A stretch of DNA of 64,000 bases from Streptomyces sp. A1136 (GCF_004795055.1 NZ_SSBJ01000015.1:62001-126000), one strand, 5' to 3'; positions 17,650-26,990 are shown, numbered from the stretch's first letter. Numbers and translations are program-made. Notes: generated by a model not told the origin, from the letters alone.

Positions 17650-18912
17650 TCAGGCCTGCGGCGAGCGCGCGTCGTAGCGGGCGAAGCCGCGCCAGCGGGC
17701 CGCCAGCAGGCCCACCACCAGCACGCACCCGAGGCCCCCGCCGGTGATCGCGAGGGCCGGGGAGCCGAGGTCGGCGGCGGTCCCGGCGAGGAAGTCCCCG
17801 AGCCGGGGGCCGCCCGCGACGACCACGATGAAGACGCCCTGGAGCCGACCGCGCATCTCGTCGGGGGTCGCGGCCTGCATCATCGTCGAGCGGAACACCA
17901 TGGAGACGGTGTCGGCGCACCCGGCCAGCGCGAGGAAGAGCAGGCCGAGCCACAGGTTCCGGGTCAGCCCGAAGACGGCGATGGCGAGCCCCCACGCGGC
18001 CACGGACAGCAAGATCGCCAGCCCGTGCCGCCGAATCCGCCCCTGCCAGCCGGAGAACAGGCCGCCCAACAGCGCCCCGACGGCGGGCGCGGCGACGAGG
18101 AGGCCGACGGTCTTGGCGTCTCCCCCGTACCAGAGCACGGCGATCGCCGGGAACAGTGCCTTCGGCTGGGCCAGCACCATGGCCGCCATGTCGGAGAAGA
18201 ACGTCATCCGGATGTTGGGGCGCGTCCCGAGGAACCGCAGGCCGTCCATCACCGAGGCCCGGCCCCGCTTGTCCTCGCTCCGCTCCGGCGCCATCGAGGG
18301 CAGTCGCCACATCGCGTAGAGCGCGGCGACGAAGGTGACGGCGTCGATCAGGTACGCGGCCTGGTAGCCCCACCACCCGACGGCGAGACCGCCCAGCATC
18401 GGGCCGGCCATCATCCCGGAGGTCATGGTGACGGAGTTCAGCGCGTTGGCGGCGGGCAGCTGCTCGGCCGGCAGCAACCGGGGGATCATGGCCGACCGGG
18501 CCGGCCCGTTGAGTGCGCCGCAGACCGCCTGGAGCGCGACGACCGCGTACAGCAGCCAGACCCGGTTGTAGTCCGCGAGCGCGGCGGCGGCCAGGCCGAC
18601 GGACAGCACGGTGAGGCCCAGCGAGCTGTAGAGACCGAGCTTGCGCCGGTCGACGGTGTCGGCGATCGCGCCGCCGTAGAGACCGAAGGCGAGGAGCGGG
18701 ACCAGGGAGAAGAGTCCGACGAGCCCGACCGAGAAGCTGGAGCCGGTGATCTCGTACACCTGGAGCGAGATCGCGAGGGTGGTCATCGCCTGGCCGACCC
18801 AGGAGACGGTGTTGCCCACCCACAGCCGCCGGTAGTGCGGGGAGGTGCGCAGGGGGGTCAGGTCGGCGAATATGCGCCGCCGGGGTCGGGGCGGGGTCGT
18901 CGTAGCGGTCAC
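17650..18912 (-). CDS. MFS transporter
   Basis: This 420-aa major facilitator has 12 predicted membrane segments, of the enterobactin-exporter/MFS_3 type (LWVGNTVSWVGQAMTTLAIS at the first span). The loop motif FGLYGGAIADTVDRRK after the second helix is the MFS GxxxDRxxRR-type signature. Start GTG 18912 is preceded by a TATCAT-like -10 only about 6 nt away, so the mRNA may be leaderless. The substrate is unknown; members of this group export drugs or siderophores. Confidence 0.9.
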   Translation of the reverse strand: MTATTTPPRPRRRIFADLTPLRTSPHYRRLWVGNTVSWVGQAMTTLAISLQVYEITGSSFSVGLVGLFSLVPLLAFGLYGGAIADTVDRRKLGLYSSLGLTVLSVGLAAAALADYNRVWLLYAVVALQAVCGALNGPARSAMIPRLLPAEQLPAANALNSVTMTSGMMAGPMLGGLAVGWWGYQAAYLIDAVTFVAALYAMWRLPSMAPERSEDKRGRASVMDGLRFLGTRPNIRMTFFSDMAAMVLAQPKALFPAIAVLWYGGDAKTVGLLVAAPAVGALLGGLFSGWQGRIRRHGLAILLSVAAWGLAIAVFGLTRNLWLGLLFLALAGCADTVSMVFRSTMMQAATPDEMRGRLQGVFIVVVAGGPRLGDFLAGTAADLGSPALAITGGGLGCVLVVGLLAARWRGFARYDARSPQA

Positions 18913-19115
18913 AACGGATGATAACCACCCCGCGGTCGAGGGCCGCCGGACTCGGACACCTGTTCACGTCCCGGCAACGACGACCCCTCGCGCCCCGCGC
19001 GCCCCGCCCTTGCCGCTAACCCGCCACGCGCACCGGACATTTGACCGAATCGGCGTAGCCGTCACGCCTCCGGTTCCGCTCATGATGAAAAGACTCGTAT
19101 GTCCAGGGAGGCGTA

Positions 19116-20282
19116 GTGATCGAACCTGGCAACAGCACCACGAGCACCGGCAGCGCGGACGACGGAGTCCACGCGGTCCCCCTGACGGCCCCGCTGACCG
19201 TCGGTGTCGAGGAGGAGTTCCTCCTCGTCGACGCCCGCACCTTCCGGGTGGTCCCGGCCGCCCCGCTCGTCCTGGCCACCGCCGCGGGCCTGCCCCACGA
19301 AGTGCACCCCGAGGGCACCCGCTACCAGGTGGAGATCTCCACCCCGGTCGCCGATTCGGCATCCGTGGTGCGCGAGGAGCTCGCCACCCTGCGGCGCACC
19401 CTCGCCCGGGCGGCCCGCGCCCACGGCTGCCGTCTGCTCGCCGCCCCCTCGCCGGTCGTGGCCGTGGAGGGGCCCCTGCACCTGACCGACGACGAGCCTC
19501 GCCAGCGGGAGCAGCACCGCCGGTTCGGCGCGCTCACCGACACCCTGGTCAGCTGCGGCCGCCACATCCACATCGGCACCTTCGACGTGGACACGGCGGT
19601 CGCGGTGTCGAACCGGGTCAGACCGTGGCTGCCCACGCTGATCGCGCTGGCCGCGAACTCGCCGTTCTGGGGCGGCCGGGATACGGGGCACGCCAGCTGG
19701 CGGGCGATGGCCTGGTCGGGCTGGCCCTCGGCCGGCCTGCCCCCGCACTTCACCTCCACAGCCCATTTCCGGCGCTCGGTGCAGACCCTGCTCGGCTCCG
19801 GGGCGGCCCTGGACACCAAGATGGTCTATTGGGATCTGCGGCCGTCCGGACACTGGCCGACGCTGGAGATCCGGGCGCCCGACATGTCGCCGGACATCGA
19901 CACGGCGATCCTCCAGGCCGAGCTGGTCCGCGCCCTCGTGGCCACCGTCCTGCGGGAGATCGCGGAGCAGCTTCCCGAACCGGCGGTGCGGGACGACGTA
20001 CTGCGCCTGGCGCGCTGGCGGGCGGCGCACGACGGGCTGGAAGGGTTCGGCCTCGACCCGTACACCGGGGCGGAACTCCCGGCGGCGGACCTGGCGGAGG
20101 CCCTGCTGGACCTGGTCGCCCCGGAACTGGCGGCGGCGGGGGAACTCGACCACGCGGCCAAGACGATGGGGGGCCTCCTGCGCGACGGCTCGGGCGCCCA
20201 CCGCCAACGCGCGGCCTTCGACCGGCGCCAGGACCTGAACGACGTCCTTCGCTCCTTGGCGGACGAGACGGAGAACCTCTAG
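19116..20282 (+). CDS. YbdK-type carboxylate-amine ligase (glutamate-cysteine ligase family 2)
   Basis: This 388-aa ATP-grasp-like ligase matches the GCS2 family in length and motifs: TVGVEEEFLLVDA at the N-terminus, TRYQVEISTPVADSASV, and CGRHIHIGTFDVDTAV in the active site. LEIRAPDMSPDID is the characteristic C-terminal block. E. coli YbdK shows weak glutamate-cysteine ligase activity; the natural substrate here is unknown. GGGAGG precedes GTG 19116. Confidence 0.92.
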   Translation: MIEPGNSTTSTGSADDGVHAVPLTAPLTVGVEEEFLLVDARTFRVVPAAPLVLATAAGLPHEVHPEGTRYQVEISTPVADSASVVREELATLRRTLARAARAHGCRLLAAPSPVVAVEGPLHLTDDEPRQREQHRRFGALTDTLVSCGRHIHIGTFDVDTAVAVSNRVRPWLPTLIALAANSPFWGGRDTGHASWRAMAWSGWPSAGLPPHFTSTAHFRRSVQTLLGSGAALDTKMVYWDLRPSGHWPTLEIRAPDMSPDIDTAILQAELVRALVATVLREIAEQLPEPAVRDDVLRLARWRAAHDGLEGFGLDPYTGAELPAADLAEALLDLVAPELAAAGELDHAAKTMGGLLRDGSGAHRQRAAFDRRQDLNDVLRSLADETENL

Positions 20283-20290
20283 CGCCGGAA

Positions 20291-20323
20291 GGCCGCCCCG
20301 CCCCGGCCGGCGGCGGGGCGGCC
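20291..20323 (+). terminator. Terminator after the YbdK-type ligase
   Basis: A perfect 12-bp GC-only stem (20291-20302 with 20312-20323) begins 9 bp after the stop codon. No T-run follows; a tandem repeat does. Confidence 0.6.
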
Positions 20324-20383
20324 GCGGTCGGCGCGGTTGCGGTCGGCGCGGTTGCGGTCGGCCCGGTTGCGGTCGGCGCGGTT
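20324..20383. repeat. Four tandem 15-bp repeats
   Basis: Four copies of GCGGTCGGCGCGGTT, the third with one change (CCC for CGC), lie directly after the terminator hairpin and 94 bp before the CinY-like gene. They are non-coding in the adopted annotation. Confidence 0.8.
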
Positions 20384-20476
20384 GCCGTGGTTGTGGCCCT
20401 GGCCACAGCGGGTGTACGGCCACCGACGTCCGACCACCGGCATGCGGAGCCCGGGCCGGTCGCGCAGCATGGAGAC

Positions 20477-21505
20477 ATGGCCGGCCTCCCGCCGACGGGC
20501 GACGACGCCGTGGACCGGGAGCCACGCGCGTCCCGTGTCCGGGCGCCCGCCCGCCTGCCCCGGAGCGCATGCGCCGCACTCGCGGCGCTCTTGGCGACCG
20601 CCCTCACCGCCGTGCCCGCCGGCCCCGCCCAGGCCTTCACCGGCGGCAACCACGAGGACGTCACCCGGGCCGCCCTCCCCTGGCAGCCCCGCACGCTGGC
20701 CGCGATGGCCGACGCCCGCGACGGGGCCGTCAACGCCGACGACCACCGCCCCTACTTCGACGTCGGGCCCCTGCACTGCGACAACGCCGACTACCTCGCC
20801 CCGCGTTACGCCCCCGACTACCCCCGCACCCGGGACGAGGCCACCACCGAACTCCTGGCCTGCGTCCGGACCTCGGTGGCCCGCTTCCGCAACGCGGTCA
20901 GGGCCGCCGAAGGCCTCGTCGGTGCCGACGGCACGGTGCGGGCGGACCAGAGCGACCTGGGCTCCCCCTGTACGTGGGACGAGAAGCCCGGGCGGGCCAA
21001 GTGCGTCGTCCTCGAACAGCTCGGCCGCGGCTGGCACCCGATCGAGGACTTCTACGCGCACTCCAACTGGACCGATCGGTCCGCGCCGGGCCCGATCGGC
21101 CTCGACAACCCGCCCGGCCTGCGGCGTACGGGCCCCGCCCCGTTCCTCGACATCCGCCGCTACAGCGCCCTGGACGACGCCGCCTGGACCCGCCAGGCAC
21201 GCGCGCTCATCCCGGCGGACCTCGCCACCGGCTGCTACCCGGACTTCGACTCCACCGGGCTCAAACCGGCCGGGTGCGACGGCCGCGTCTCCCACAACCG
21301 GGCCCTGAACAAGGACACCCCCGCGTCCGCGCGGTCGAGGACGGGCGACAACTTCCGGCACGCGACGGCCGGGGCTACTGCCGAGATCACCCGTCAGTGG
21401 AACGCCTTCACTGCGGAGCTGCTCGCGAGGTACCCCGATCACCGGCGCGGTGCGCGGATGGCCTGCGCGATCGTCCACGACGACCCGGCCGTCGCCTGCC
21501 GCTGA
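20477..21505 (+). CDS. CinY-like secreted protein
   Basis: This 342-aa protein has an extended N-region and a Sec-type hydrophobic core at about residues 33-52 (ACAALAALLATALTAVPAGP), cleaved after AQA. Mature features are GGNHEDVTRAALPW and GRGWHPIEDFYAHSNWTD, a His/Asp pattern seen in phospholipase C/HET-C-like zinc proteins, and four or more Cys. Related proteins are annotated CinY after the cinnamycin cluster, but there is no lantibiotic cluster here. Function is unproven. Confidence 0.75.
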   Translation: MAGLPPTGDDAVDREPRASRVRAPARLPRSACAALAALLATALTAVPAGPAQAFTGGNHEDVTRAALPWQPRTLAAMADARDGAVNADDHRPYFDVGPLHCDNADYLAPRYAPDYPRTRDEATTELLACVRTSVARFRNAVRAAEGLVGADGTVRADQSDLGSPCTWDEKPGRAKCVVLEQLGRGWHPIEDFYAHSNWTDRSAPGPIGLDNPPGLRRTGPAPFLDIRRYSALDDAAWTRQARALIPADLATGCYPDFDSTGLKPAGCDGRVSHNRALNKDTPASARSRTGDNFRHATAGATAEITRQWNAFTAELLARYPDHRRGARMACAIVHDDPAVACR

Positions 21506-21521
21506 GGGGGCCCGGCGCGGC

Positions 21522-22208
21522 TCAGGCGGTGAGCTGGTACAGGCTCCTGCCCACGATCCACAGGCCGAGGACGAGGCAGGTGACGACGATCGCCGGATCC
21601 TTGTGGCGGTCCAGCCACGCGCGCAGGTTCGCCAGTGCCACGTGCGCCCTCTCCGGCGCGAACACCGTGTACAACTCCATGGCCAGCAGGGAGGAAGTGG
21701 CCAGGACGCAGAAGCCCAGGAGCGCCAGGAACGACGCACTGTGGGAGAGGTCGGCCTCCACCACGGTGGTGGCGGCCAGGCTCACCATGCCCCACGGCTG
21801 CAGGAGCACGGCGAGCGAGGCCGCCGACCACACCGTGGCCTCGTCCGTCCTGGACGTGATCGAGGACCGGGAAGTCTTCGGATTCCCGTCCGCCGTGCCG
21901 CCGACGGCGGCGGCGGACCGCCGGCGCCGCCGACGCCTCCTGTGCTCGCTGTACACGATCAGTCCCAGCCCGAGGGCCAGCTTGAGCGCGAGTACGGCGG
22001 TGGAGGGAGGCGAGCGCGGCGGTGGCGGCTGCCCGTCCGTGACGAGCAGGACGATGGCGATGACGGTCACGAGGCAGGCGAGCCAGGCGAGGATGAACGC
22101 CAGCCCCTTCCACACGCCGCGCGGGGCCGACACCACGAGCACGAAGGCCAGGATCGGCAAGGGGTAGACCGTGATGGCGAGGCCGATGAGGAGCAGGTCG
22201 AGCACCAT
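21522..22208 (-). CDS. GAP/Sap-family membrane protein
   Basis: This 228-aa membrane protein has six predicted spans. The N-terminal MVLDLLLIGLAITVYPLPIL and APRGVWKGLAFILAW and the basic loop EHRRRRRRRR match the GAP (mycobacterial glycopeptidolipid-addressing/Sap) family, structurally close to LysE exporters. Mycobacterial members help export surface lipids; the Streptomyces cargo is unknown. Its ATG (22208) lies 75 bp downstream of the next gene's stop. Confidence 0.8.
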   Translation of the reverse strand: MVLDLLLIGLAITVYPLPILAFVLVVSAPRGVWKGLAFILAWLACLVTVIAIVLLVTDGQPPPPRSPPSTAVLALKLALGLGLIVYSEHRRRRRRRRSAAAVGGTADGNPKTSRSSITSRTDEATVWSAASLAVLLQPWGMVSLAATTVVEADLSHSASFLALLGFCVLATSSLLAMELYTVFAPERAHVALANLRAWLDRHKDPAIVVTCLVLGLWIVGRSLYQLTA

Positions 22209-22282
22209 GGCGACGCACCTTCATCCCGGTGCGACCGCTGCCGCACTCATCGCGGTCCTCCCGGGCGCTGCGACCGTCCGAC

Positions 22283-22696
22283 CTATCCGGCGAGGACCTT
22301 CGCCTTGGCCTGCTCGAACTCGGCGGCCGAGATGTCGCCCCGGTTCTTGAGCTCGGCGAGCCGGGCCAGTTCCTCCGACGCGTTGCCGCTTCCGGCGCTC
22401 TGCTTCACGTAGGAGCGGAAGTCCTCCTCGGCGCGCTGGGCGCGCAACAGCTCTCGTTCGCCCATGCCGCGTCCGCGGGCGATGAGGTAGACGAAGACGC
22501 CCAGGAAGGGCAGGAGGATGACGAACACGGTCCACCCGGCCTTGCCCCAGCCGCCCAGGCCGTCGTCGCGGAAGATGTCGCCGATGATGCGGAACAGCAG
22601 CATGAACCAGAGGACCCAGAGGAAGATCATCATCATGGTCCAGAACATGTTGAGCAGCGGGTAGTCCACCGCCAGGTTCACCATCGACTCGTTCAT
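22283..22696 (-). CDS. Membrane protein with PLDc_N and SHOCT domains
   Basis: This 137-aa protein has two membrane helices near the N-terminus (about residues 15-38 and 55-73) in the PLDc_N arrangement. A basic loop follows, then a C-terminal SHOCT motif (LARLAELKNRGDISAAEFEQ, then AKAKVLAG). SHOCT domains are short oligomerisation modules. It is probably a small envelope or stress protein, likely co-transcribed with the GAP-family gene. Confidence 0.85.
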   Translation of the reverse strand: MNESMVNLAVDYPLLNMFWTMMMIFLWVLWFMLLFRIIGDIFRDDGLGGWGKAGWTVFVILLPFLGVFVYLIARGRGMGERELLRAQRAEEDFRSYVKQSAGSGNASEELARLAELKNRGDISAAEFEQAKAKVLAG

Positions 22697-23739
22697 GGCC
22701 CGTCTCCTACTCTGCTGTGGGCACAGACGTCGAGCGCGGCGTCAGACCGCTCAATGGACGGAGGGGAAAACTCCCGTCCGCCCGCGGTTCCGCGACACCG
22801 CAAGTCGTCTCCCCGGGCCTGCCGTGGGCGCCGGCCGGGTAGCCGATCACCTCGGGCGGGGGCCCGCACTCGCCTCCTCTCCCGGCCGCTCCCCGGCAGC
22901 CGAGCCGAGAATGACGCCGACCGGACCTGACGGCAGTTTCATGGTCAACCCATCCCCGGGTGATCGCCACGCGGGCGCGAACGGCGCCGCCGCAGAGCCG
23001 TCGGCGGCCGTTCACGACAGGACGTCCACCACGACCGCCCGCCGAGGGCCGTCGGAGAGGCGACGCCTGAGGCGTCGCCCGAGGTTCTCCCGGCGGTGCG
23101 GCGTCGTCCGCGAGTGGTGCTCGGGCAGGCCCGGCGTGACGCGAGCACGGCGAGCGCCGCGACCCGGGAGGAGCCCCCCGCGCGCAGGGCCACCGAGCGG
23201 CGCCATCGGAACGCGCGGCATACCGCGCACCGGAAGAGGGCCGCTGACACGCCGACACGAACAGGCGTGGACGCGGCTGTTGACCCCTCCATCGGCCCGA
23301 TTCCCGGGGACGCGGAGGTTCCCGCAAGAGGCGCAGACCGGTTCACAGAGGCCACCGGATCGCGAACACGCAGGTCAGAACGTTCCTGCATGTTCGCCAT
23401 GAGGTTTTTGCAGGCTAAAGGCCGTACCCCGATCGCTATGCCACGCTCCATGTCGCACCCCGGAGGCGAGTGCGGCGTGATCAGAGCAAGCCTTCAGGCT
23501 CTCGCGCGAGAGGAGCTCCACCCGCGCTTCGAGTACATCAACGGCTCGCAATCCCCGCATTCGGAAACGGCTCGGTCACCTCGGCCCATCGAGTGCCAGG
23601 GGCAGGTCGGCGTAGGCGTGAACCGACACACGCGGGCTGCGAAAGTTGATCGTTGCTTGCGCTTGGCACTACCCGGAGTCGCCAACGATCAGTCGTAGTT
23701 AGGGTCTTATGACCGCAAGGGCAACGGGAGGGAACACGG
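22697..23739. other. Gene-free stretch of about 1 kb
   Basis: Several open frames exist on both strands, but none shows consistent third-position GC or a recognisable product. A perfect odd palindrome (23059-23068 and 23070-23079) is present. The last ~200 bp are less GC-rich and probably hold the promoter of the toxin module. No tRNA was found. Confidence 0.5.
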
Positions 23740-24105
23740 GTGGGCGACGAGGGCAAGATCCTTGACATCAAAACGGCTGATCTGAAGGCGGCAGCACCGA
23801 CGTTCCACGACCAGAGCGTGGCCCTCGGCACGGCCCTGGGCACGCTTCGCACGTCTCTGGCGAAAGCCGGGGCTGCCTGGGGAGACGACGACCCGGGCAA
23901 GAAGTTCCACGACAAGTACGGGCCGATCCTCGCTCGGATCGAGGAGTCGGCCGGCATCATCCAGGACGGTCTGGCCAGCATCCATGCGGCGATGACCGAC
24001 ATGGCAGACGGCCACATAGAAAACGATGCCCTGGTCGGGGCCATGTTTCGCAAGGTGGCCTCCGCGCCCCACGGGGGGCCCGACGACCGGAGCCACCAAC
24101 CGTGA
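23740..24105 (+). CDS. WXG100-like type VII secretion target
   Basis: This 121-aa helical-hairpin protein has the W-x-G turn in AGAAWGDDDPGKKFHDKYGP (about residues 45-65). The first helix starts LKAAAPTFHDQSVALGTALG and the second is RIEESAGIIQDGLASIHAAM. Such proteins dimerise and guide toxin export through the ESX/type VII system. GGGAGGGA precedes GTG 23740. Its stop overlaps the next start (GTGA), so it is coupled to the toxin and probably acts as its export partner. Confidence 0.85.
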   Translation: MGDEGKILDIKTADLKAAAPTFHDQSVALGTALGTLRTSLAKAGAAWGDDDPGKKFHDKYGPILARIEESAGIIQDGLASIHAAMTDMADGHIENDALVGAMFRKVASAPHGGPDDRSHQP

Positions 24106-25364
24106 GCACCGGCGACAAGGTTCGGGAGATCGTCACCGACGTCACAGGAATCGAGTGGCCGGCCGCCGACGTAGGCAGGTTGCGCAACATCGCGAACGCG
24201 TGGCGGACATTCGCCGACGACATGGAAGATGTCGCGGCAGCCGCCAACAAGGCCGCTCAGACACTGATTCACAACAACAGCGGAGAGGCGATCTCCGCGT
24301 TCGCCGATCCCTTCTGGGCCCGCTACTACCACGACAAGAAGGGGTGGCTCCAAGACCTCGTCGACGGCCCCCGCTCCCTGGCTGCCGGGATCGATCAGTA
24401 CGCCGATGCAGTGGCTGACGCGAAGAAGAAGCTCGACCGCGAACTGGAGATCGGCGGCGCCGTCATCGTCGCCGGCACGACCCTGGCGTTCTTCACTCTC
24501 GGCGCCACCGAAGTCGCCGCGGCGGCAGCCACCGCCACCATCGTCGAGCTGGCCGCGACCGTGGGCGTGGCCCTGACCACCGAGGTCGCCACCATCGCCG
24601 GCACGGTTTTCGCGACCGCGGCCATCGCGGGCATCGAATCCATCACCGTCGACCTCGCCGTCGCCCAGCCTCTCAAGATGGCGGCTGGGCTCCAGACCGG
24701 CTTCAACCTCGACGAGGCACAGGACGCCGGGGTCTACGGAGCCTTTACCGGCGGAGCCTTCGGCGGAGCAGGGAAGGCGTTCCAGCTCGCGAGGGAGGGC
24801 GGTGGCTGGACCAACCTCCTTGGAGGTGTCCGCCCGCCGGGCTACACCCCGGAATTCGCGCTGCCCAGCGGGCTCGCGGTCGAGGCGGGCGATCTCGGCA
24901 TGCTCCTCCGCGACGGAGAGCCGAGCACCTGGCCTCGTAGCAAGCGCAAGGGACCCGTCAAACCCAAGTACCGTGCCGATATCGCGGGTGACGAAGGAAA
25001 GAACGGTTCGCATACCATCGAGCGACACGTGGAGATGACGACGCGTGACCTCCGCACGCGCCTCCGGAGCAATCCCAGAATGGATGCGGCATCCAGATAC
25101 ATAGACGAGGCCCAGGCTCAGAGATTCACTGATGCGGCGATGCTGAGAAACCAGCAAAAGATTGGCGAATGGCTCGCCGGCCCGAAGGGGTCGAAGATGA
25201 ACTTCACCGAGGAATTCGACGAGGCAACCGGCATGAGTCTGACCCGGGAGAACTTCAAACGCGGAACCGCTGCACAATGGGTGAACAAAGTGCAAGTGGT
25301 TCTGAAGCGCGACCCATCCGCTGCGAGCGGCTACCGAATCCTCACTTCATATCCCACTCAATAG
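24102..25364 (+). CDS. Type VII-secreted polymorphic toxin with RNase A-like C-terminal domain
   Basis: This 420-aa toxin has an N-terminal helical WXG-like export domain (about residues 1-115). A long hydrophobic Ala/Val/Thr-rich segment (about 120-190) could insert in membranes. A linker with PPGYTPEFALPSGL follows. The C-terminal toxin (about 295-420) begins GSHTIERHVEMTTRDL (His304, His309) and ends VVLKRDPSAASGYRILTSYP, the pattern of the bacterial RNase A-like/CdiA-CT family, which cleaves RNA in target cells. The downstream gene encodes the immunity protein. Confidence 0.85.
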   Translation: MSTGDKVREIVTDVTGIEWPAADVGRLRNIANAWRTFADDMEDVAAAANKAAQTLIHNNSGEAISAFADPFWARYYHDKKGWLQDLVDGPRSLAAGIDQYADAVADAKKKLDRELEIGGAVIVAGTTLAFFTLGATEVAAAAATATIVELAATVGVALTTEVATIAGTVFATAAIAGIESITVDLAVAQPLKMAAGLQTGFNLDEAQDAGVYGAFTGGAFGGAGKAFQLAREGGGWTNLLGGVRPPGYTPEFALPSGLAVEAGDLGMLLRDGEPSTWPRSKRKGPVKPKYRADIAGDEGKNGSHTIERHVEMTTRDLRTRLRSNPRMDAASRYIDEAQAQRFTDAAMLRNQQKIGEWLAGPKGSKMNFTEEFDEATGMSLTRENFKRGTAAQWVNKVQVVLKRDPSAASGYRILTSYPTQ

Positions 25365-25386
25365 CTCGAAAGTAAGGCGTGAACAG

Positions 25387-26043
25387 GTGACACCGTCGAA
25401 CGATCGTTTCCGTGAGCTGCGCGAGCTCCTACGCTCTTACACGGCGACCGGGTACGCCTTCGATGACACAGAGGACCGTCGCGGAGTTGCACTCAGCGCC
25501 TACCTCAGGCAAGCCGCACGCGATCCCGCACGCGCAGCCGAGGCGGTTGCGGAAATCGACGACCTCCTTGAGACAGGTCTGTTCAACGATGAGATCGCGG
25601 ATGACGTCGACCTCTTGCCTCACATCAACCCTCCCCACGGAAAAACGGTGGAGAGCTGTCTTGCCGTCATCGGCAGGCACCTCCGGCAGTTCCTCGCAGA
25701 GCCGGAGATTCCCTCCCAGTCGCCTCCTCAAACCGCATGGGAATGGAGAGAACGGTTTCCCGGACTCTCACAGCTACTGGGATCATATTTCTACCAGGAA
25801 TATTCGCTGGAGTACTCCTCGGATAGGGAAGCTCTGGACGATTATGTTGCAGATACCTCAGAGATCGACCTCCGGCAGGTGGCGGACGAGATTCGCGAGT
25901 TCCTGATCTTCAACGAATCGGATCAACTGCTCAAGAAGTCGGCAGCGACGCTGGGGCTTGGCGTTCTCCCGCCAGAGGGCGTGCGGCTGCGACAGTGGCT
26001 TGCGGATATTCGGGAGATCATCGTCCACCACCTTCAGGGATGA
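25387..26043 (+). CDS. CdiI-type immunity protein with internal duplication
   Basis: This 218-aa cytoplasmic protein lies 22 bp after the toxin. The second half (FPGLSQLLGSYFYQEYSLEY from about residue 123) matches the CdiI_2 immunity family. The first half (FRELRELLRSYTATGYAFDD) aligns with it end to end, so the protein is a tandem duplication. It should bind and block the RNase toxin in the producer and its kin. GC content is lower than in the surrounding chromosome, which suggests transfer. Confidence 0.8.
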   Translation: MTPSNDRFRELRELLRSYTATGYAFDDTEDRRGVALSAYLRQAARDPARAAEAVAEIDDLLETGLFNDEIADDVDLLPHINPPHGKTVESCLAVIGRHLRQFLAEPEIPSQSPPQTAWEWRERFPGLSQLLGSYFYQEYSLEYSSDREALDDYVADTSEIDLRQVADEIREFLIFNESDQLLKKSAATLGLGVLPPEGVRLRQWLADIREIIVHHLQG

Positions 26044-26462
26044 GCGGCGGGTAGTCGGCAGGCTTGGCGTTCGGTACCCGGATCGCCCGCACGCCTCCGC
26101 CGGATCCTCTCCGGCGGCCAGGACCCCTCCGCCATCGCCGCGATGGCCGACTCGGCATCGACGTCTCCGACCAGAAGCCCAAGGTACGCACCCCCCGCAG
26201 CCGCACAGGCATCCGACTACACATCACCAAGGCCGCGGGAGCCCCTGTTGTTCGGCAAATCCGGCATCATCGGCGGCTCCCTCACCACGACGGTCGAGGT
26301 CCGGAACTTCCCCGGCTGCCCCCGGGGCGTCCACGCCCCGGGGGTATGGACGACAGCGGGACCAGGCAGAGCGGTTCGGCGGACCGTAGCAGCGGCCCGG
26401 GTGAGGCACCGGGCCCAATGGTCAGGGGCGCACGGCTCGGACATGGTCGGGCGGGGTGGAGC
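26044..26462. other. Non-coding region after the immunity gene
   Basis: I see no intact gene here. The stretch contains a 10-bp GC hairpin (26320-26329 with 26334-26343, 4-nt loop) that could end the toxin/immunity transcript. It probably also contains further decayed insertion-sequence DNA. Confidence 0.45.
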
Positions 26463-26876
26463 TCATACGGCAGGCTGATCGAAGTGGAGTCGTGCGAGGC
26501 TTCCGCCGGTCGGCCCGGCGACGGACCGGTGTCGGTGCCCCCTTTTTGGCCCGACCGCGGAGGCCCTCCACGCACGCCCTCGACCAGTCGAGCGGCCGGC
26601 TGCGTCGAGCTGACTGAGCAGGATGCGGTGCAGCCGGTCGAAGACCCCGGCCGGCGGCCACCGCTCCGGGCGGCGCCGGCAGGCCCTGACCGGAGCCGAA
26701 CCCGATTTCCGGCGGCGGGAGTTGCCAGGGACGCCGTTGCAGAGCATGTACAAGATCCCCCGCGGACACAGCCGGTCCGCCATCGGCCGCGGTCCTGGTG
26801 ACCGCTTGGACCAATGCCAAGGCAGCACCAACGGCTCGACGAATTGGCCGTTCAAGGCCGCCACTCCGAACACCAC
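26463..26876 (-). pseudogene. IS5-family transposase remnant
   Basis: Matches to an IS5-family transposase N-terminal half are spread over several minus-strand frames. One frame has DRLCPRGILYMLCNGVP and RPERWPPAGVFDRLHRILL. A second has WQLPPPEIGFGSGQ and LDWSRACVEGLRGRAKKGA. A third has a TGPSP-like block. At least three frameshifts and loss of the C-terminal half make it non-functional. It lies between the toxin module and the prophage end, a typical insertion hot spot. Confidence 0.8.
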
Positions 26877-26888
26877 AGCACGCCAAAA

Positions 26889-26920
26889 CCCCAGGTCAGA
26901 ACGTTTTTCCTGACCTGGGG
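26889..26920 (-). terminator. Terminator downstream of the tRNA
   Basis: A 10-bp perfect stem (26889-26898 with 26911-26920) is followed on the minus strand by GTTTTGG. It lies 5 bp beyond the tRNA 3' end and is probably the native tRNA-Met terminator. Confidence 0.8.
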
Positions 26921-26925
26921 CGCAG

Positions 26926-26970
26926 TGGGGCGGGTGGGACTCGAACCCACGGCCGACGGATTATGAGTCC
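26926..26970 (-). tRNA. 3' fragment of tRNA-Met(CAT): prophage attachment site
   Basis: On the minus strand the sequence holds the anticodon loop CTCATAA, the 3' side of its stem, the T arm GTGGG-TTCGAGT-CCCAC and the acceptor 3' strand CCGCCCC-A. The 5' half is missing: upstream of GGA the sequence cannot pair with the stem (AGGGGA where ACGGA is expected). No 5' acceptor strand GGGGCGG exists nearby. CCA is not encoded. This is the duplicated core left by integration; the complete tRNA should lie at the other end of the element. Confidence 0.85.
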
Positions 26971-26990
26971 CCTGCCGGGCAACTCTCCCT

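Noticed and set aside
23387..23400. Fourteen-nt match CAGGTCAGAACGTT between this site and 26,892, as possible island-flanking repeats
   Set aside because: A match this short is expected by chance in a 64-kb GC-biased window and the surrounding bases do not match.
23096..23698. Open frames of about 200 aa in the 22.7-23.7 kb gap
   Set aside because: No consistent codon bias, no ribosome sites and Arg/Ser/Pro-rich translations typical of chance frames.
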